Origin: an uncultured Alphaproteobacteria bacterium
GTDB taxonomy: Bacteria; Pseudomonadota; Alphaproteobacteria; Micavibrionales; Micavibrionaceae
Length of the DNA stretch: 17,464 bases
Assembly (NCBI GenBank): GCA_946481105.1
Contig: CAMLMM010000042.1
Coordinates: forward strand, 1-17,464
Direction of reading: 5' to 3'
Every line of letters starts with the position of its first letter. Positions within the stretch are counted from its first letter, which is position 1. Below the pieces are notes generated by a model. The model worked only from the letters and a program-made list of their open reading frames with translations. It made no database searches and was not told the DNA's origin. Below, piece after piece: positions 8,583 to 16,693 of this stretch. Made by a program: the position numbers and the translations under genes.

Positions 8583-9050
8583 ATGAAAAATATAATCTTT
8601 TCGGCCCTTATGGGATTCCTCCTTTTTACAGCTCCGGCCCATGCCGATCCTAAATTCATGGGTATCATCTGGTATGGCGACCATTGGGAAAACCAGGACT
8701 TTATTCCTTATTACGATAACGGGACTGAGCCTCATAATAATCAGTGGGACGACAAAACCTGGACTCCCGCCAACTGGGTGGAAATGAGCGGTAAAACCGG
8801 CCCTGAATTTATCCATCATCTGCAGGTGATTGATATCTTAGGCTCGAACGGTGTTGAAGATGGCGCACCTTATATCAATGTCGGTCCGAATTTCTATCAC
8901 CTCTCCGGCTATGATAAACGCCGCGTCGCTGCCACGCTCGACTACGTCTATAACGTGACCGCCAAAACCCCCAAGATGTTTTACCTGCGTGATGCGAAAA
9001 CGGAAAAATTCATTGGTTATTACACCAAAGACGGCCTGACCCTCGAATAA
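8583..9050 (+). CDS. Secreted protein of unknown function, Trp-rich
   Basis: 155 residues; I do not recognise the family. Residues 1-21 are a clear signal peptide (MKNIIF...LLFTAPAHA) with an AHA cut site. The mature protein has no cysteine and no further membrane segment, so it is likely periplasmic or released. Five tryptophans lie in the first 45 mature residues (W30, W35, W55, W60, W65), the last three exactly five apart. The C-terminal half is Tyr-rich with alternating strand-like stretches (KMFYLRDAKTEKFIGYYTKDGLTLE). GGG lies about 10 bases before the ATG, and it ends at a strong hairpin terminator. It is divergent from the FlgC-like gene and may share its promoter region. Confidence 0.75.
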   Translation: MKNIIFSALMGFLLFTAPAHADPKFMGIIWYGDHWENQDFIPYYDNGTEPHNNQWDDKTWTPANWVEMSGKTGPEFIHHLQVIDILGSNGVEDGAPYINVGPNFYHLSGYDKRRVAATLDYVYNVTAKTPKMFYLRDAKTEKFIGYYTKDGLTLE

Positions 9051-9054
9051 ATCA

Positions 9055-9079
9055 AAAGCCCCTTGCGGGGCTTTAATTT

Positions 9080-9081
<2 letters not shown>
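9055..9081 (+). terminator. Bidirectional intrinsic terminator between the secreted-protein gene and ilvC
   Basis: An 8-bp perfect stem (AAAGCCCC / GGGGCTTT) has a TTGC loop and is followed on the + strand by AATTTTT. It starts 5 bases after the stop of the secreted-protein gene. On the minus strand it follows the ilvC stop directly and is trailed by a weaker T stretch, so it probably ends both convergent transcripts. Confidence 0.85.
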
Positions 9082-10670
<1,589 letters not shown>

Positions 10671-10690
10671 ATCTTTCAATCCTTTTAAAT

Positions 10691-11020
10691 TTAATATCGT
10701 AATAATTTATACAAAACAAAACATCCAAAAGCAGCCATGACCAACAATATAGCCCATCGACCAATAGATCGAATAGACGTTAATGTCCCTTTCTCATACA
10801 CAACTTCGTCATGCAGTGTATTTTGCTGATTAATCAGAGCGACTGCTGGATCATAATCATCGTTATCCAAAACAGATACCGTTACTTCAATAGCTGGCAG
10901 ATCACCACGTGCTGCCATAAGATGCTCACCTGTTACAGAAACTTTGATACCAGCCTCTTCCAGCATATGAGCAACAAGATGCGCCTCAACAGGATTATAA
11001 CTTCCAAAAACCCGCTGCAT
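10691..11020 (-). CDS. DUF2007-domain protein with C-terminal membrane anchor, inside the ilv operon
   Basis: 109 residues. Residues 1-65 match the DUF2007 (putative signal-transducing) pattern: FGSYNPVEAHLVAHMLEEAGIKVSVTGEH, then an acidic strand region VTVSVLDNDDYDPAVALINQQ. Residues 66-87 are a linker with basic residues, and 88-106 are a single membrane helix (RWAILLVMAAFGCFVLYKLL), giving a cytoplasmic domain tethered at the inner membrane. The ATG is 5 bases after the ilvB stop with only a weak ribosome-binding site, suggesting coupling to ilvB translation. It is visibly more AT-rich than ilvB and ilvN, which could mean later insertion. The domain resembles ACT/GlnB-sized ligand folds in size only. 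No biochemical role can be stated. Confidence 0.8.
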   Translation of the reverse strand: MQRVFGSYNPVEAHLVAHMLEEAGIKVSVTGEHLMAARGDLPAIEVTVSVLDNDDYDPAVALINQQNTLHDEVVYEKGTLTSIRSIGRWAILLVMAAFGCFVLYKLLRY

Positions 11021-11025
11021 TTATC

Positions 11026-12870
11026 TTACACTAAGTGTTTCTCAAATTTTTCGGCATCCGCCGCCAGGATCATTTCATGATGGCCTTTGCCGGACGGAAT
11101 CATCGGGAAGCAGTTTTCCTTCTGATCCACGCAGACATCGACAATCGTGACACGATCAGTTTTCATCATTTCCTGAATGACCTTGTCCAATTCCGCCGGG
11201 GTTTGCGCCCGCAGGCCGATCCCGCCATAGGCCTCGGCCAGCTTCACGAAATCCGGCAGGCTATCGGTATAGGAACTCGAATAACGCTCGCCGTGCAATA
11301 ACTGCTGCCACTGGCGCACCATGCCCATCCACTGGTTGTTCAGGATGAATATTTTGACGGGCAGGCGGTGCTGAACCGCTGTCGACATTTCCTGCATATT
11401 CATCAGGATCGACGCCTCGCCCGCCACATCGACGACCAGCGCATCCGGGTGCGCCACCTGCGCGCCAATCGCCGCCGGGAACCCATATCCCATCGTCCCG
11501 AGTCCGCCCGATGTCATCCAGCGGTTCGGTTCGTCAAATTGCAGGAACTGCGCGGCCCACATCTGGTGCTGCCCCACTTCGGTGGTGATATACACATCGC
11601 GCTTATCCTTGTTCAGGAAATGCTGGAGCCGTTGCAACGCGTATTGCGGCTTGATGATCTTGTCGGATGATTTATACGCCAGGCACTTCACGCTGCGCCA
11701 TTCCTCGATCTGTTTCCACCACGCCTTGAGCGCCACCGCGTCCGGCTTGCAGCCACGTTTCTTCCAGACCGTCATCATCGCGCGCAATGCTTCTCCGGCA
11801 TCGGCAACAATGCCCAAATCCACGCGCACGTTTTTGTTGATCGAGCTGGCGTCAATATCGATATGAATTTTTTTCGAGTTGGGTGAGAACACGTCCAGAC
11901 GCCCGGTCACGCGGTCATCGAAACGCGCACCGATATTGATCATCACGTCGCAATCATGCATCGCCAGATTGGCCTCGTACGTGCCATGCATGCCAAGCAT
12001 CCCCAGATGCTGCTTGTCCGTCATCGGATACGCACCCAACCCCATCAATGTGGATGTACACGGATATCCGGTCATACGCACAAATTCCGTCAGCAGCTTG
12101 GCCGCCTGTGTCCCTGCATTGATAACGCCGCCACCCGTATAGAAAATAGGTTTCTTAGCATTGGCAATAAGTTCAATAGCCGCTTCAATCTTTGATAAAT
12201 CAGGCTGGGTGCGCGGTTGGTAGCGTGTCAAATCGGCATTTTCCGGCGAGGTGTATGGCCCCGGCGCAAACTGGATGTCTTTCGGCAAGTCGATGACGAC
12301 TGGGCCGGGACGCCCGGATTTCGCCACATGGAATGCCTCATGAATAACCGGCGATAATTTCGTCACATCGCGCACCAGGTAATTCTGCTTGGTGCACTGG
12401 CGCGTAATCCCGGTCGTGTCCGCCTCCTGAAACGCATCAGTGCCAATCAGGAAGGTCGGCACCTGCCCACAGATACAGACAACCGGAATGGAATCGAGCA
12501 GCGCATCGGTCAGTCCCGTCACCGCATTGGTGGCCCCCGGCCCGGATGTCACCAGCGCACAGCCGACTTTTCCGGTGGAACGGGCATAACCTTCTGCCGC
12601 ATGCAGCGCCGCCTGTTCATGACGCACCAGCACATGGCGGATGGATTTCTGCTGGAACAGCGCATCATAAATCGGCAGGACCGCCCCGCCCGGATATCCG
12701 AAAATCGTATCGACGCCGTTATCGACCAGCGCCTGAATAACAATCTCCGCCCCGGTGAGTGTCTGCTTGTCGTACACCATCTTGCGCACCGGCGCTTTTT
12801 TGACCTTGGGCGCAGGCGCAGGCTTAACCAGTTTCATCTTTGGTTTGGCGGATGTTTTTGACGGTGCCAT
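11026..12870 (-). CDS. ilvB: Acetolactate synthase large (catalytic) subunit
   Basis: ThDP-, Mg- and FAD-dependent enzyme that condenses two pyruvates to acetolactate, or pyruvate plus 2-oxobutyrate to acetohydroxybutyrate. 614 residues, slightly long because of a Lys/Pro/Ala-rich tail (residues 1-30). The PYR domain has the catalytic glutamate (LVRHEQAALHAAEGYAR, E85) and TSGPGATNAVTGL. The central FAD-binding domain includes YTGGGVI and NIGARFDDRVTGR. The PP domain has EVGQHQMWAAQ, SGGLGTMGYGFPAAIGAQ, the metal site AGEASILMNMQEMSTA (484-499) ending in NN511-512, then MGMVRQWQQLLHGERYSSSYTDSLPDFVKLAEAYG. The usual Asp of the GD-x-S metal motif is Glu485 here. GAGGAT lies 5 bases before the ATG. 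Expression is probably set by the attenuator just upstream. Confidence 0.97.
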   Translation of the reverse strand: MAPSKTSAKPKMKLVKPAPAPKVKKAPVRKMVYDKQTLTGAEIVIQALVDNGVDTIFGYPGGAVLPIYDALFQQKSIRHVLVRHEQAALHAAEGYARSTGKVGCALVTSGPGATNAVTGLTDALLDSIPVVCICGQVPTFLIGTDAFQEADTTGITRQCTKQNYLVRDVTKLSPVIHEAFHVAKSGRPGPVVIDLPKDIQFAPGPYTSPENADLTRYQPRTQPDLSKIEAAIELIANAKKPIFYTGGGVINAGTQAAKLLTEFVRMTGYPCTSTLMGLGAYPMTDKQHLGMLGMHGTYEANLAMHDCDVMINIGARFDDRVTGRLDVFSPNSKKIHIDIDASSINKNVRVDLGIVADAGEALRAMMTVWKKRGCKPDAVALKAWWKQIEEWRSVKCLAYKSSDKIIKPQYALQRLQHFLNKDKRDVYITTEVGQHQMWAAQFLQFDEPNRWMTSGGLGTMGYGFPAAIGAQVAHPDALVVDVAGEASILMNMQEMSTAVQHRLPVKIFILNNQWMGMVRQWQQLLHGERYSSSYTDSLPDFVKLAEAYGGIGLRAQTPAELDKVIQEMMKTDRVTIVDVCVDQKENCFPMIPSGKGHHEMILAADAEKFEKHLV

Positions 12871-12886
12871 TTTATCCTCGTGTAGT

Positions 12887-12914
12887 AAAAAAGCCCCTGC
12901 TTTTCAGCGGGGGC
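12887..12914 (-). terminator. Attenuator (intrinsic terminator) in the ilvB leader
   Basis: On the minus strand GCCCC-C-GCT, loop GAAA, AGC-A-GGGGC: five GC pairs, one C.A mismatch, three more pairs and a GNRA-type loop, followed immediately by six T. It lies 17 bases before ilvB, between the leader peptide and the operon. A terminator here, before the first structural gene, is the hallmark of attenuation. Confidence 0.85.
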
Positions 12915-12964
12915 GTTGCGGGTTTCCTGTCTGTGCCGTTTTCTAGGCTAGGCTCCGCAACGCC
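12912..12964 (-). promoter_or_regulatory. Antiterminator hairpin of the ilv attenuator
   Basis: GGCGTTGCGG (12964-12955, inside the last codons of the leader peptide) is perfectly complementary to CCGCAACGCC (12921-12912), 10 pairs around a 33-base loop that contains the leader stop. The 3' arm shares bases 12912-12914 with the 5' arm of the terminator, so the two hairpins exclude each other. A ribosome that reaches the stop would cover the 5' arm and allow termination. One stalled earlier at Ile/Val codons would leave it free. Confidence 0.75.
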
Positions 12965-13047
12965 GGGCTAATAATAAGGCCGACGATCACACCCACGATG
13001 AGTAGGAATGCGGAATTAGCGTGAAGTTGCGCGACAGGATTTAACAT
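12943..13047 (-). CDS. ilv operon leader peptide (attenuation)
   Basis: A 34-codon ORF, too short for normal gene calling: ATG at 13047, TAG at 12943. Residues 14-27 read FLLIVGVIVGLIIS, with 11 of 14 residues Leu, Ile or Val, including a Leu-Leu-Ile-Val run and an Ile-Ile pair. It ends 28 bases before a GC-rich terminator and overlaps the antiterminator arm, the layout of branched-chain leader peptides such as IvbL/IlvL of enterobacteria. The peptide itself would have no function; its translation rate senses charged tRNA for Leu, Ile and Val. There is no good Shine-Dalgarno sequence (AGG is 15 bases upstream), so the start is the least certain part. A small membrane peptide is the alternative reading. 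Confidence 0.78.
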   Translation of the reverse strand: MLNPVAQLHANSAFLLIVGVIVGLIISPALRSLA

Positions 13048-13088
13048 GCATAAATTGTTACGCCTGTTTACCCTGCCTTGCAACAAAA

Positions 13089-13117
13089 TTTACACGCCAT
13101 CTTCCATAATTTATGAA
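13089..13117 (-). promoter_or_regulatory. Candidate promoter of the ilv operon
   Basis: TTCATA (13117-13112), 17 bases, TGTAAA (13094-13089) on the minus strand, each 4 of 6 to consensus, giving a short leader of about 40 bases before the leader-peptide ATG. A second, weaker candidate, TTGCAA with TAACAA at 17 bases, would start transcription almost at that ATG. The sequence does not decide between them. Confidence 0.35.
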
Positions 13118-13167
13118 GATTACCATTTTGGCTTGCGGGATAAGGCTATCGCCATTAAAAGTCCCTT

Positions 13168-14448
13168 ATGACACAGACATTGAAAATCCTTCTGATTGGC
13201 GGCGGCGGGCGCGAACATGCTCTCGCGTGGAAACTGACACAATCTCCCCTTTGCCGTGAACTGATCTGCGCGCCGGGTAACCCCGGCATCGCCGAACTGG
13301 CTACCTGCTTCCCGGTGAAAGTGGATGATGTGGCCGGGCTGGTGAGGCTGGCCAAAGATGAAAAAGTCGATTTCGTTGTCGCCGGGCCGGAAACGCCATT
13401 GGTACTAGGGTTGGGGGATGAACTCCGCGCACTGGGCATTCCCGTTTTCGGACCATCCAAAGCCGCCGCGCAGCTCGAAGGTTCCAAAGGATTCATGAAA
13501 GATATCTGCCGCAAATATAATATCCCGACCGCAGCCTATGAACGCTTTACCGATATCCCCAGCGCCCACGCCTTTATCGATAAACTCGGCGCACCGATCG
13601 TGGTGAAAGCCGACGGCCTCGCCGCGGGCAAAGGCGTTGTCGTGGCGATGACCGTGGCCGAAGCCAAAGACGCCGTGAACGATATGCTCTCGGGCAATGC
13701 CTTCGGCAACGCGGGCGCGTCCATCGTGATTGAGGAATTTCTGGACGGCGAAGAGATAAGTTATTTCGCTATTTCCGATGGCACAAACCTTCTGCCACTC
13801 ACTTCCGCGCAGGACCATAAACGTGTCGGCGATGGCGACACCGGTCCGAATACGGGCGGCATGGGGGCATACTCTCCAGCGCGGTTGATGACTCCGGAGC
13901 TGGAACAGATAGTTATCAAAACCATCCTCGAACCCACCGTCAAAGCCATGGCCGCCGAAGGTCATCCATTTACCGGAGTCTATTTCGCCGGGCTGATGAT
14001 TGTGAAGGGCGTCCCGAAACTGCTGGAATATAATGTGCGTTTTGGCGATCCGGAATGTCAGACATTGATGCTGCGCCTCGAGAGCGATCTGGTCGACATG
14101 CTCTATGCCGCATCGACTGGTAAGCTCGACACCGTCAAGCCGACATGGTCGGCGCAACCATCTTTATGTGTCGTGATGGCCTCACGCGGCTATCCGGGCG
14201 CCTTCGACAAGAATACGGTAATCGGCAATCTTGATGCGGCGCAATCTCTCCCGCAGGTCCATATCTTCCATGCCGGGACCGCGCAACATAATGGTAAGTT
14301 AGTGGCAACAGGTGGTCGTGTCCTGGGTGTCTGTGCCACAGGCCATGATGTGGCCGATGCCCGCAATCACGCCTATAAGGCCGTTGACGCAATCAACTGG
14401 CCAGAAGGTTTCTGCCGCCGGGATATAGCCTGGCGGGCAATAGCATAA
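13168..14448 (+). CDS. purD: Phosphoribosylamine-glycine ligase (GAR synthetase)
   Basis: ATP-dependent ligation of glycine to 5-phosphoribosylamine, the second step of purine synthesis; cytoplasmic. 426 residues, the normal monofunctional length. The N-terminal domain has [13 protein letters not shown] (11-23), PGNPGI (36-41) and [16 protein letters not shown] (71-86). The ATP-grasp domain has [31 protein letters not shown] (145-159) and [11 protein letters not shown] (188-198). The signature [24 protein letters not shown] (214-237) is intact, as is the metal-binding [12 protein letters not shown] (287-298). A C-terminal barrel follows. It diverges from the ilv leader across about 120 bases. 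No Shine-Dalgarno sequence is visible before the ATG (GTCCCTT), so initiation is weak or the mRNA is leaderless. Confidence 0.97.
   Translation: MTQTLKILLIGGGGREHALAWKLTQSPLCRELICAPGNPGIAELATCFPVKVDDVAGLVRLAKDEKVDFVVAGPETPLVLGLGDELRALGIPVFGPSKAAAQLEGSKGFMKDICRKYNIPTAAYERFTDIPSAHAFIDKLGAPIVVKADGLAAGKGVVVAMTVAEAKDAVNDMLSGNAFGNAGASIVIEEFLDGEEISYFAISDGTNLLPLTSAQDHKRVGDGDTGPNTGGMGAYSPARLMTPELEQIVIKTILEPTVKAMAAEGHPFTGVYFAGLMIVKGVPKLLEYNVRFGDPECQTLMLRLESDLVDMLYAASTGKLDTVKPTWSAQPSLCVVMASRGYPGAFDKNTVIGNLDAAQSLPQVHIFHAGTAQHNGKLVATGGRVLGVCATGHDVADARNHAYKAVDAINWPEGFCRRDIAWRAIA
14413..14439 (+). terminator. Possible terminator hairpin at the 3' end of purD
   Basis: TGCCGCC plus GGG pairs with CCT plus GGC(G)GGCA around ATATAG, with one bulged G. 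It lies within the last codons of purD, and a T-rich stretch (ATTTCTTTT) begins only about 12 bases later. It is therefore not a canonical intrinsic terminator, though it could stall transcription or protect the mRNA end. Confidence 0.25.
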
Positions 14449-14541
14449 TAATTTCTTTTGACGAAAGACTGGACCTTTCACCCCCGGCACTGTATTTAAT
14501 ACCTAATAGAGTGTGTCGTAATTTTATTTGACAGAGTTCAT

Positions 14542-15531
14542 ATGGATTTCCTTAACTCCCTTTTGCCTTTTCTAGACGACCAATTTATGGGCCAGTCGGT
14601 AGGTATATGGCTCACATTTCTGCTGATTATCGGCACATTAATGGTGTTCGACCTGGGCATTCTGTCCCGGCGTGCCGAAGTCATTTCCCCGCGCACCAGC
14701 CTGTATTATTCCGCCTTTTATGTAACATTGGCCTGTATTTTCGGTGCCTGGCTCTGGAGCGATATGGGGGCCGGCCACGGCATGGATTATTTCACGGCTT
14801 ATATGATCGAGTTATCCCTGTCACTCGACAACCTTTTCGTTATGTCGGTCATTCTGGCCTATTTCAATATCCCGCGAAAATACCAGCATAAGGTTTTATT
14901 CTGGGGGATTATCGGCGTTCTAGTGATGCGTGGTGTCATGATTGCGTCAGGACTGGCTATCGTTCAGTCGTTTGAATGGGTTCTGTATATATTCGCCCTG
15001 TTTCTTATCTTTACCGGTTTCAAAATGCTGCTGGTATCAGATGATAACGATGAAGACATGAAAGACAGCGCGCTGATACGTTTTTTTCAAAAGCATCTGC
15101 GCTGCACCAAAGAACTTGATGGCCATCGTTTCTTCGTCCGCCTGCCCATGAAAGAAAATGGGAAGATGGCTTTGCATGCCACTCCGCTGTTTATGGCGCT
15201 TATCTGCATCGAATTCATGGATGTTGTGTTTGCCTTGGACAGTGTCCCGGCCGTGTTCGCTATTACCCGGGAATCCTTTGTTGTATACAGCAGTAACATC
15301 TTTGCCATTCTCGGCCTGCGCAGCATGTATTTCGCCGTGGTGGCTCTGCTTGATCGATTCAAATATATGAACTACGCCCTTTCGCTTGTCCTTATATTCA
15401 TCGGCGGCAAAGTGTTTTATGGTCATTTTGTCGGAGAGATGAATCACTTTATATCACTGGGTATTACAGTGAGTCTCTTAGCAGGTGGAATTCTATTCTC
15501 GCTTTTTAAAACGCGTGAACAGAACGACTAA
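14542..15531 (+). CDS. TerC-family integral membrane protein (Alx/TerC type)
   Basis: 329 residues, the usual TerC/Alx length, with about nine membrane segments (first at about 21-38, last at about 303-322). The family signatures are present: ELSLSLDNLFVMSVILAYF (90-108, with D96-N97 in the helix) and the repeat-related IEFMDVVFALDSVPAVFAITRE (223-244, D227 and D233). These acidic residues in two inverted repeats are thought to bind metal. A polar cytoplasmic loop lies at about 166-210 (DDNDEDMKDS). Characterised relatives take part in tellurite resistance or in manganese export and co-translational metal loading; which applies here cannot be told. No ter-operon partners and no yybP-ykoY-type riboswitch are visible in the 93-base upstream gap. 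The ribosome-binding site is weak (ACAGAG). Confidence 0.93.
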   Translation: MDFLNSLLPFLDDQFMGQSVGIWLTFLLIIGTLMVFDLGILSRRAEVISPRTSLYYSAFYVTLACIFGAWLWSDMGAGHGMDYFTAYMIELSLSLDNLFVMSVILAYFNIPRKYQHKVLFWGIIGVLVMRGVMIASGLAIVQSFEWVLYIFALFLIFTGFKMLLVSDDNDEDMKDSALIRFFQKHLRCTKELDGHRFFVRLPMKENGKMALHATPLFMALICIEFMDVVFALDSVPAVFAITRESFVVYSSNIFAILGLRSMYFAVVALLDRFKYMNYALSLVLIFIGGKVFYGHFVGEMNHFISLGITVSLLAGGILFSLFKTREQND

Positions 15532-15578
15532 GCCCTCCGCGCTGCAGCACAAATACATCCTCGATTTTTTTGATTTCT

Positions 15579-15603
15579 TTAATATTTCATGATGAAATAT
15601 TAA
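15579..15603. repeat. 25-base perfect palindrome upstream of the GNAT gene
   Basis: Arms TTAATATTTCAT and ATGAAATATTAA flank one central G, 12 perfect pairs, ending 27 bases before the acetyltransferase ATG. It has no T tract after it, so it is not a standard terminator for terC. Position and symmetry suit a repressor operator, or an mRNA hairpin. Confidence 0.6.
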
Positions 15604-15630
15604 GATACACACCACAATCAGGAGTCTGCC

Positions 15631-16200
15631 ATGGCAACCGAGAATTTGCAGCAATCTGCCTTAAAGCCTATTCCATCGGTTGAACTTGTCACCTCCCCTC
15701 TTTCCGTGGGTGACCTTAATGATTTATGCGATGCAACAGAATCCGCGATTGAAGCAGGTGGCGGTTTCGGCTGGGTAGATTTGCCAAATCGTGGACTGCT
15801 GGAACGCTTCTGGCAGGGGGTAATGGCCATGCCCGTGCGCATGCTTTTTGTTGCCCGGCTGGATGGGGTCATTTGTGGGGCGGCGCAGTTGGTACGGCCG
15901 GCCAAGAACAACGAAGCCCAGGCCTTCGCCGTGACCTTAACCGGCCTGTTTATTTCGCCGTGGGCGCGTGGGCAGGGGCTGTCACGACGGTTGCTGGATT
16001 TTGTTGAAAAATCGGCCTTAAAAGAAGGATATGCGGTTGTCAATCTTGATGTGCGGGAAACTCAGGATGCGGCAATAAAACTTTATGAAAGTGCGGGGTA
16101 TACACAGATCGGATATCACCCGCACTACGCCCGGATTAAAGGCCAGATAGTAGCCGGACGCTATTATTATAAACTGATAGATCTTAATATGAAGAATTGA
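15631..16200 (+). CDS. GNAT-family N-acetyltransferase
   Basis: 189 residues. The GNAT core is clear in the second half: beta4 LTGLFISPWARGQGLSRRLL (103-122), with the acetyl-CoA pyrophosphate loop R113-G-Q-G-L-S, then helix alpha3, beta5 YAVVNLDVRE (134-143), and alpha4/beta6 AAIKLYESAGYTQIGYHPHYARI (147-169). Tyr152 in LYESAGY is the usual general-acid position. The first 60 residues (SVELVTSPLSVGDLNDLCDATESAIEAGGGFGWVD) are the variable substrate side. The C-terminus VAGRYYYKL is typical. The substrate is unknown; a small molecule or a protein amino group are both possible. AGGAG lies about 8 bases before the ATG, and a 25-base palindrome sits just upstream. It converges on the HicB-like gene with a 10-base gap. 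Confidence 0.9.
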   Translation: MATENLQQSALKPIPSVELVTSPLSVGDLNDLCDATESAIEAGGGFGWVDLPNRGLLERFWQGVMAMPVRMLFVARLDGVICGAAQLVRPAKNNEAQAFAVTLTGLFISPWARGQGLSRRLLDFVEKSALKEGYAVVNLDVRETQDAAIKLYESAGYTQIGYHPHYARIKGQIVAGRYYYKLIDLNMKN

Positions 16201-16210
16201 TTGCCGTGCC

Positions 16211-16522
16211 TTACGCGGGTGAATTTTCCTGTTCGCCAATCTGAACATAAACGGATATCCAGCCACGCCCCGCCAGACAGTTACGTGGCGGGCGCACGGG
16301 ATTATCACGCTCGGGTAAATCTTTACCTAACATACGGTAATAACGGTTAAGGGCACGCAGTTTTGCGCGCAGCTTTTCGATAGCCGCATCGGGAGAAGGT
16401 GCGACAACCTTTACATCTGGCAGCGAAGAAAGGCGGGCGCTGTAAAGATCGTCTCCATTCTCCGGTTTTCTTACATCCTCTTCCAAAGGCATGCATTCTA
16501 TCCAATACCCGTTTCTAGGCAT
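16211..16522 (-). CDS. HicB-like antitoxin-fold protein without HicA
   Basis: 103 residues. The middle YSARLSSLPDVKVVAPSPDAAIEKLRAKLRALNRYY (27-62) resembles the HicB-like fold (strand, LPD turn, PS/T-x-EEAI helix). It is followed by LGKDLPERDNPVRPPRN, which resembles the helix end and basic/proline tail, and a final strand WISVYVQIGE. No DNA-binding ribbon-helix-helix or HTH is evident, and there is no small HicA-type dsRNA-binding ORF on either side, so it is solo. GGAGAGAA precedes the ATG, and a good promoter lies 40-70 bases upstream. It converges on the GNAT gene. It may be an antitoxin remnant or a HicB-fold protein with another role; the assignment is by pattern only. Confidence 0.6.
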   Translation of the reverse strand: MPRNGYWIECMPLEEDVRKPENGDDLYSARLSSLPDVKVVAPSPDAAIEKLRAKLRALNRYYRMLGKDLPERDNPVRPPRNCLAGRGWISVYVQIGEQENSPA

Positions 16523-16567
16523 AGATTCTCTCCCAAAAGGTTTTTTCTTGTTATATGTAAGAACTTC

Positions 16568-16596
16568 CTTATATCACAAAAGACGTAGAAAAGCAA
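16568..16596 (-). promoter_or_regulatory. Sigma-70-type promoter for the HicB-like gene
   Basis: TTGCTT (16596-16591), 17 bases, TATAAG (16573-16568) on the minus strand, with predicted start near 16561 and a leader of about 39 bases. It shows the small gene is expressed independently of its neighbours. Confidence 0.55.
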
Positions 16597-16693
16597 AAAG
16601 CAAAACACATCGTATCGTAATTGCGCCTAATCCATATTGATTCTTTTATTTTTATAAAGTTTGATGACATTTCCGACTTGAAAGGATGAATTT

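Noticed and set aside
13405..14157. A 250-codon minus-strand ORF
   Set aside because: It is antisense to purD, which has all ATP-grasp motifs. The antisense protein shows no recognisable family and is His/Arg-rich as expected from a shadow frame.
14449..14541. A manganese (yybP-ykoY) riboswitch before the TerC-family gene
   Set aside because: The 93-base gap shows none of the conserved loop sequence and no suitable long helices.
16523..16693. A HicA toxin gene next to the HicB-like protein
   Set aside because: No ORF of the right size or character exists in either flank; the gap holds only the promoter and AT-rich sequence.
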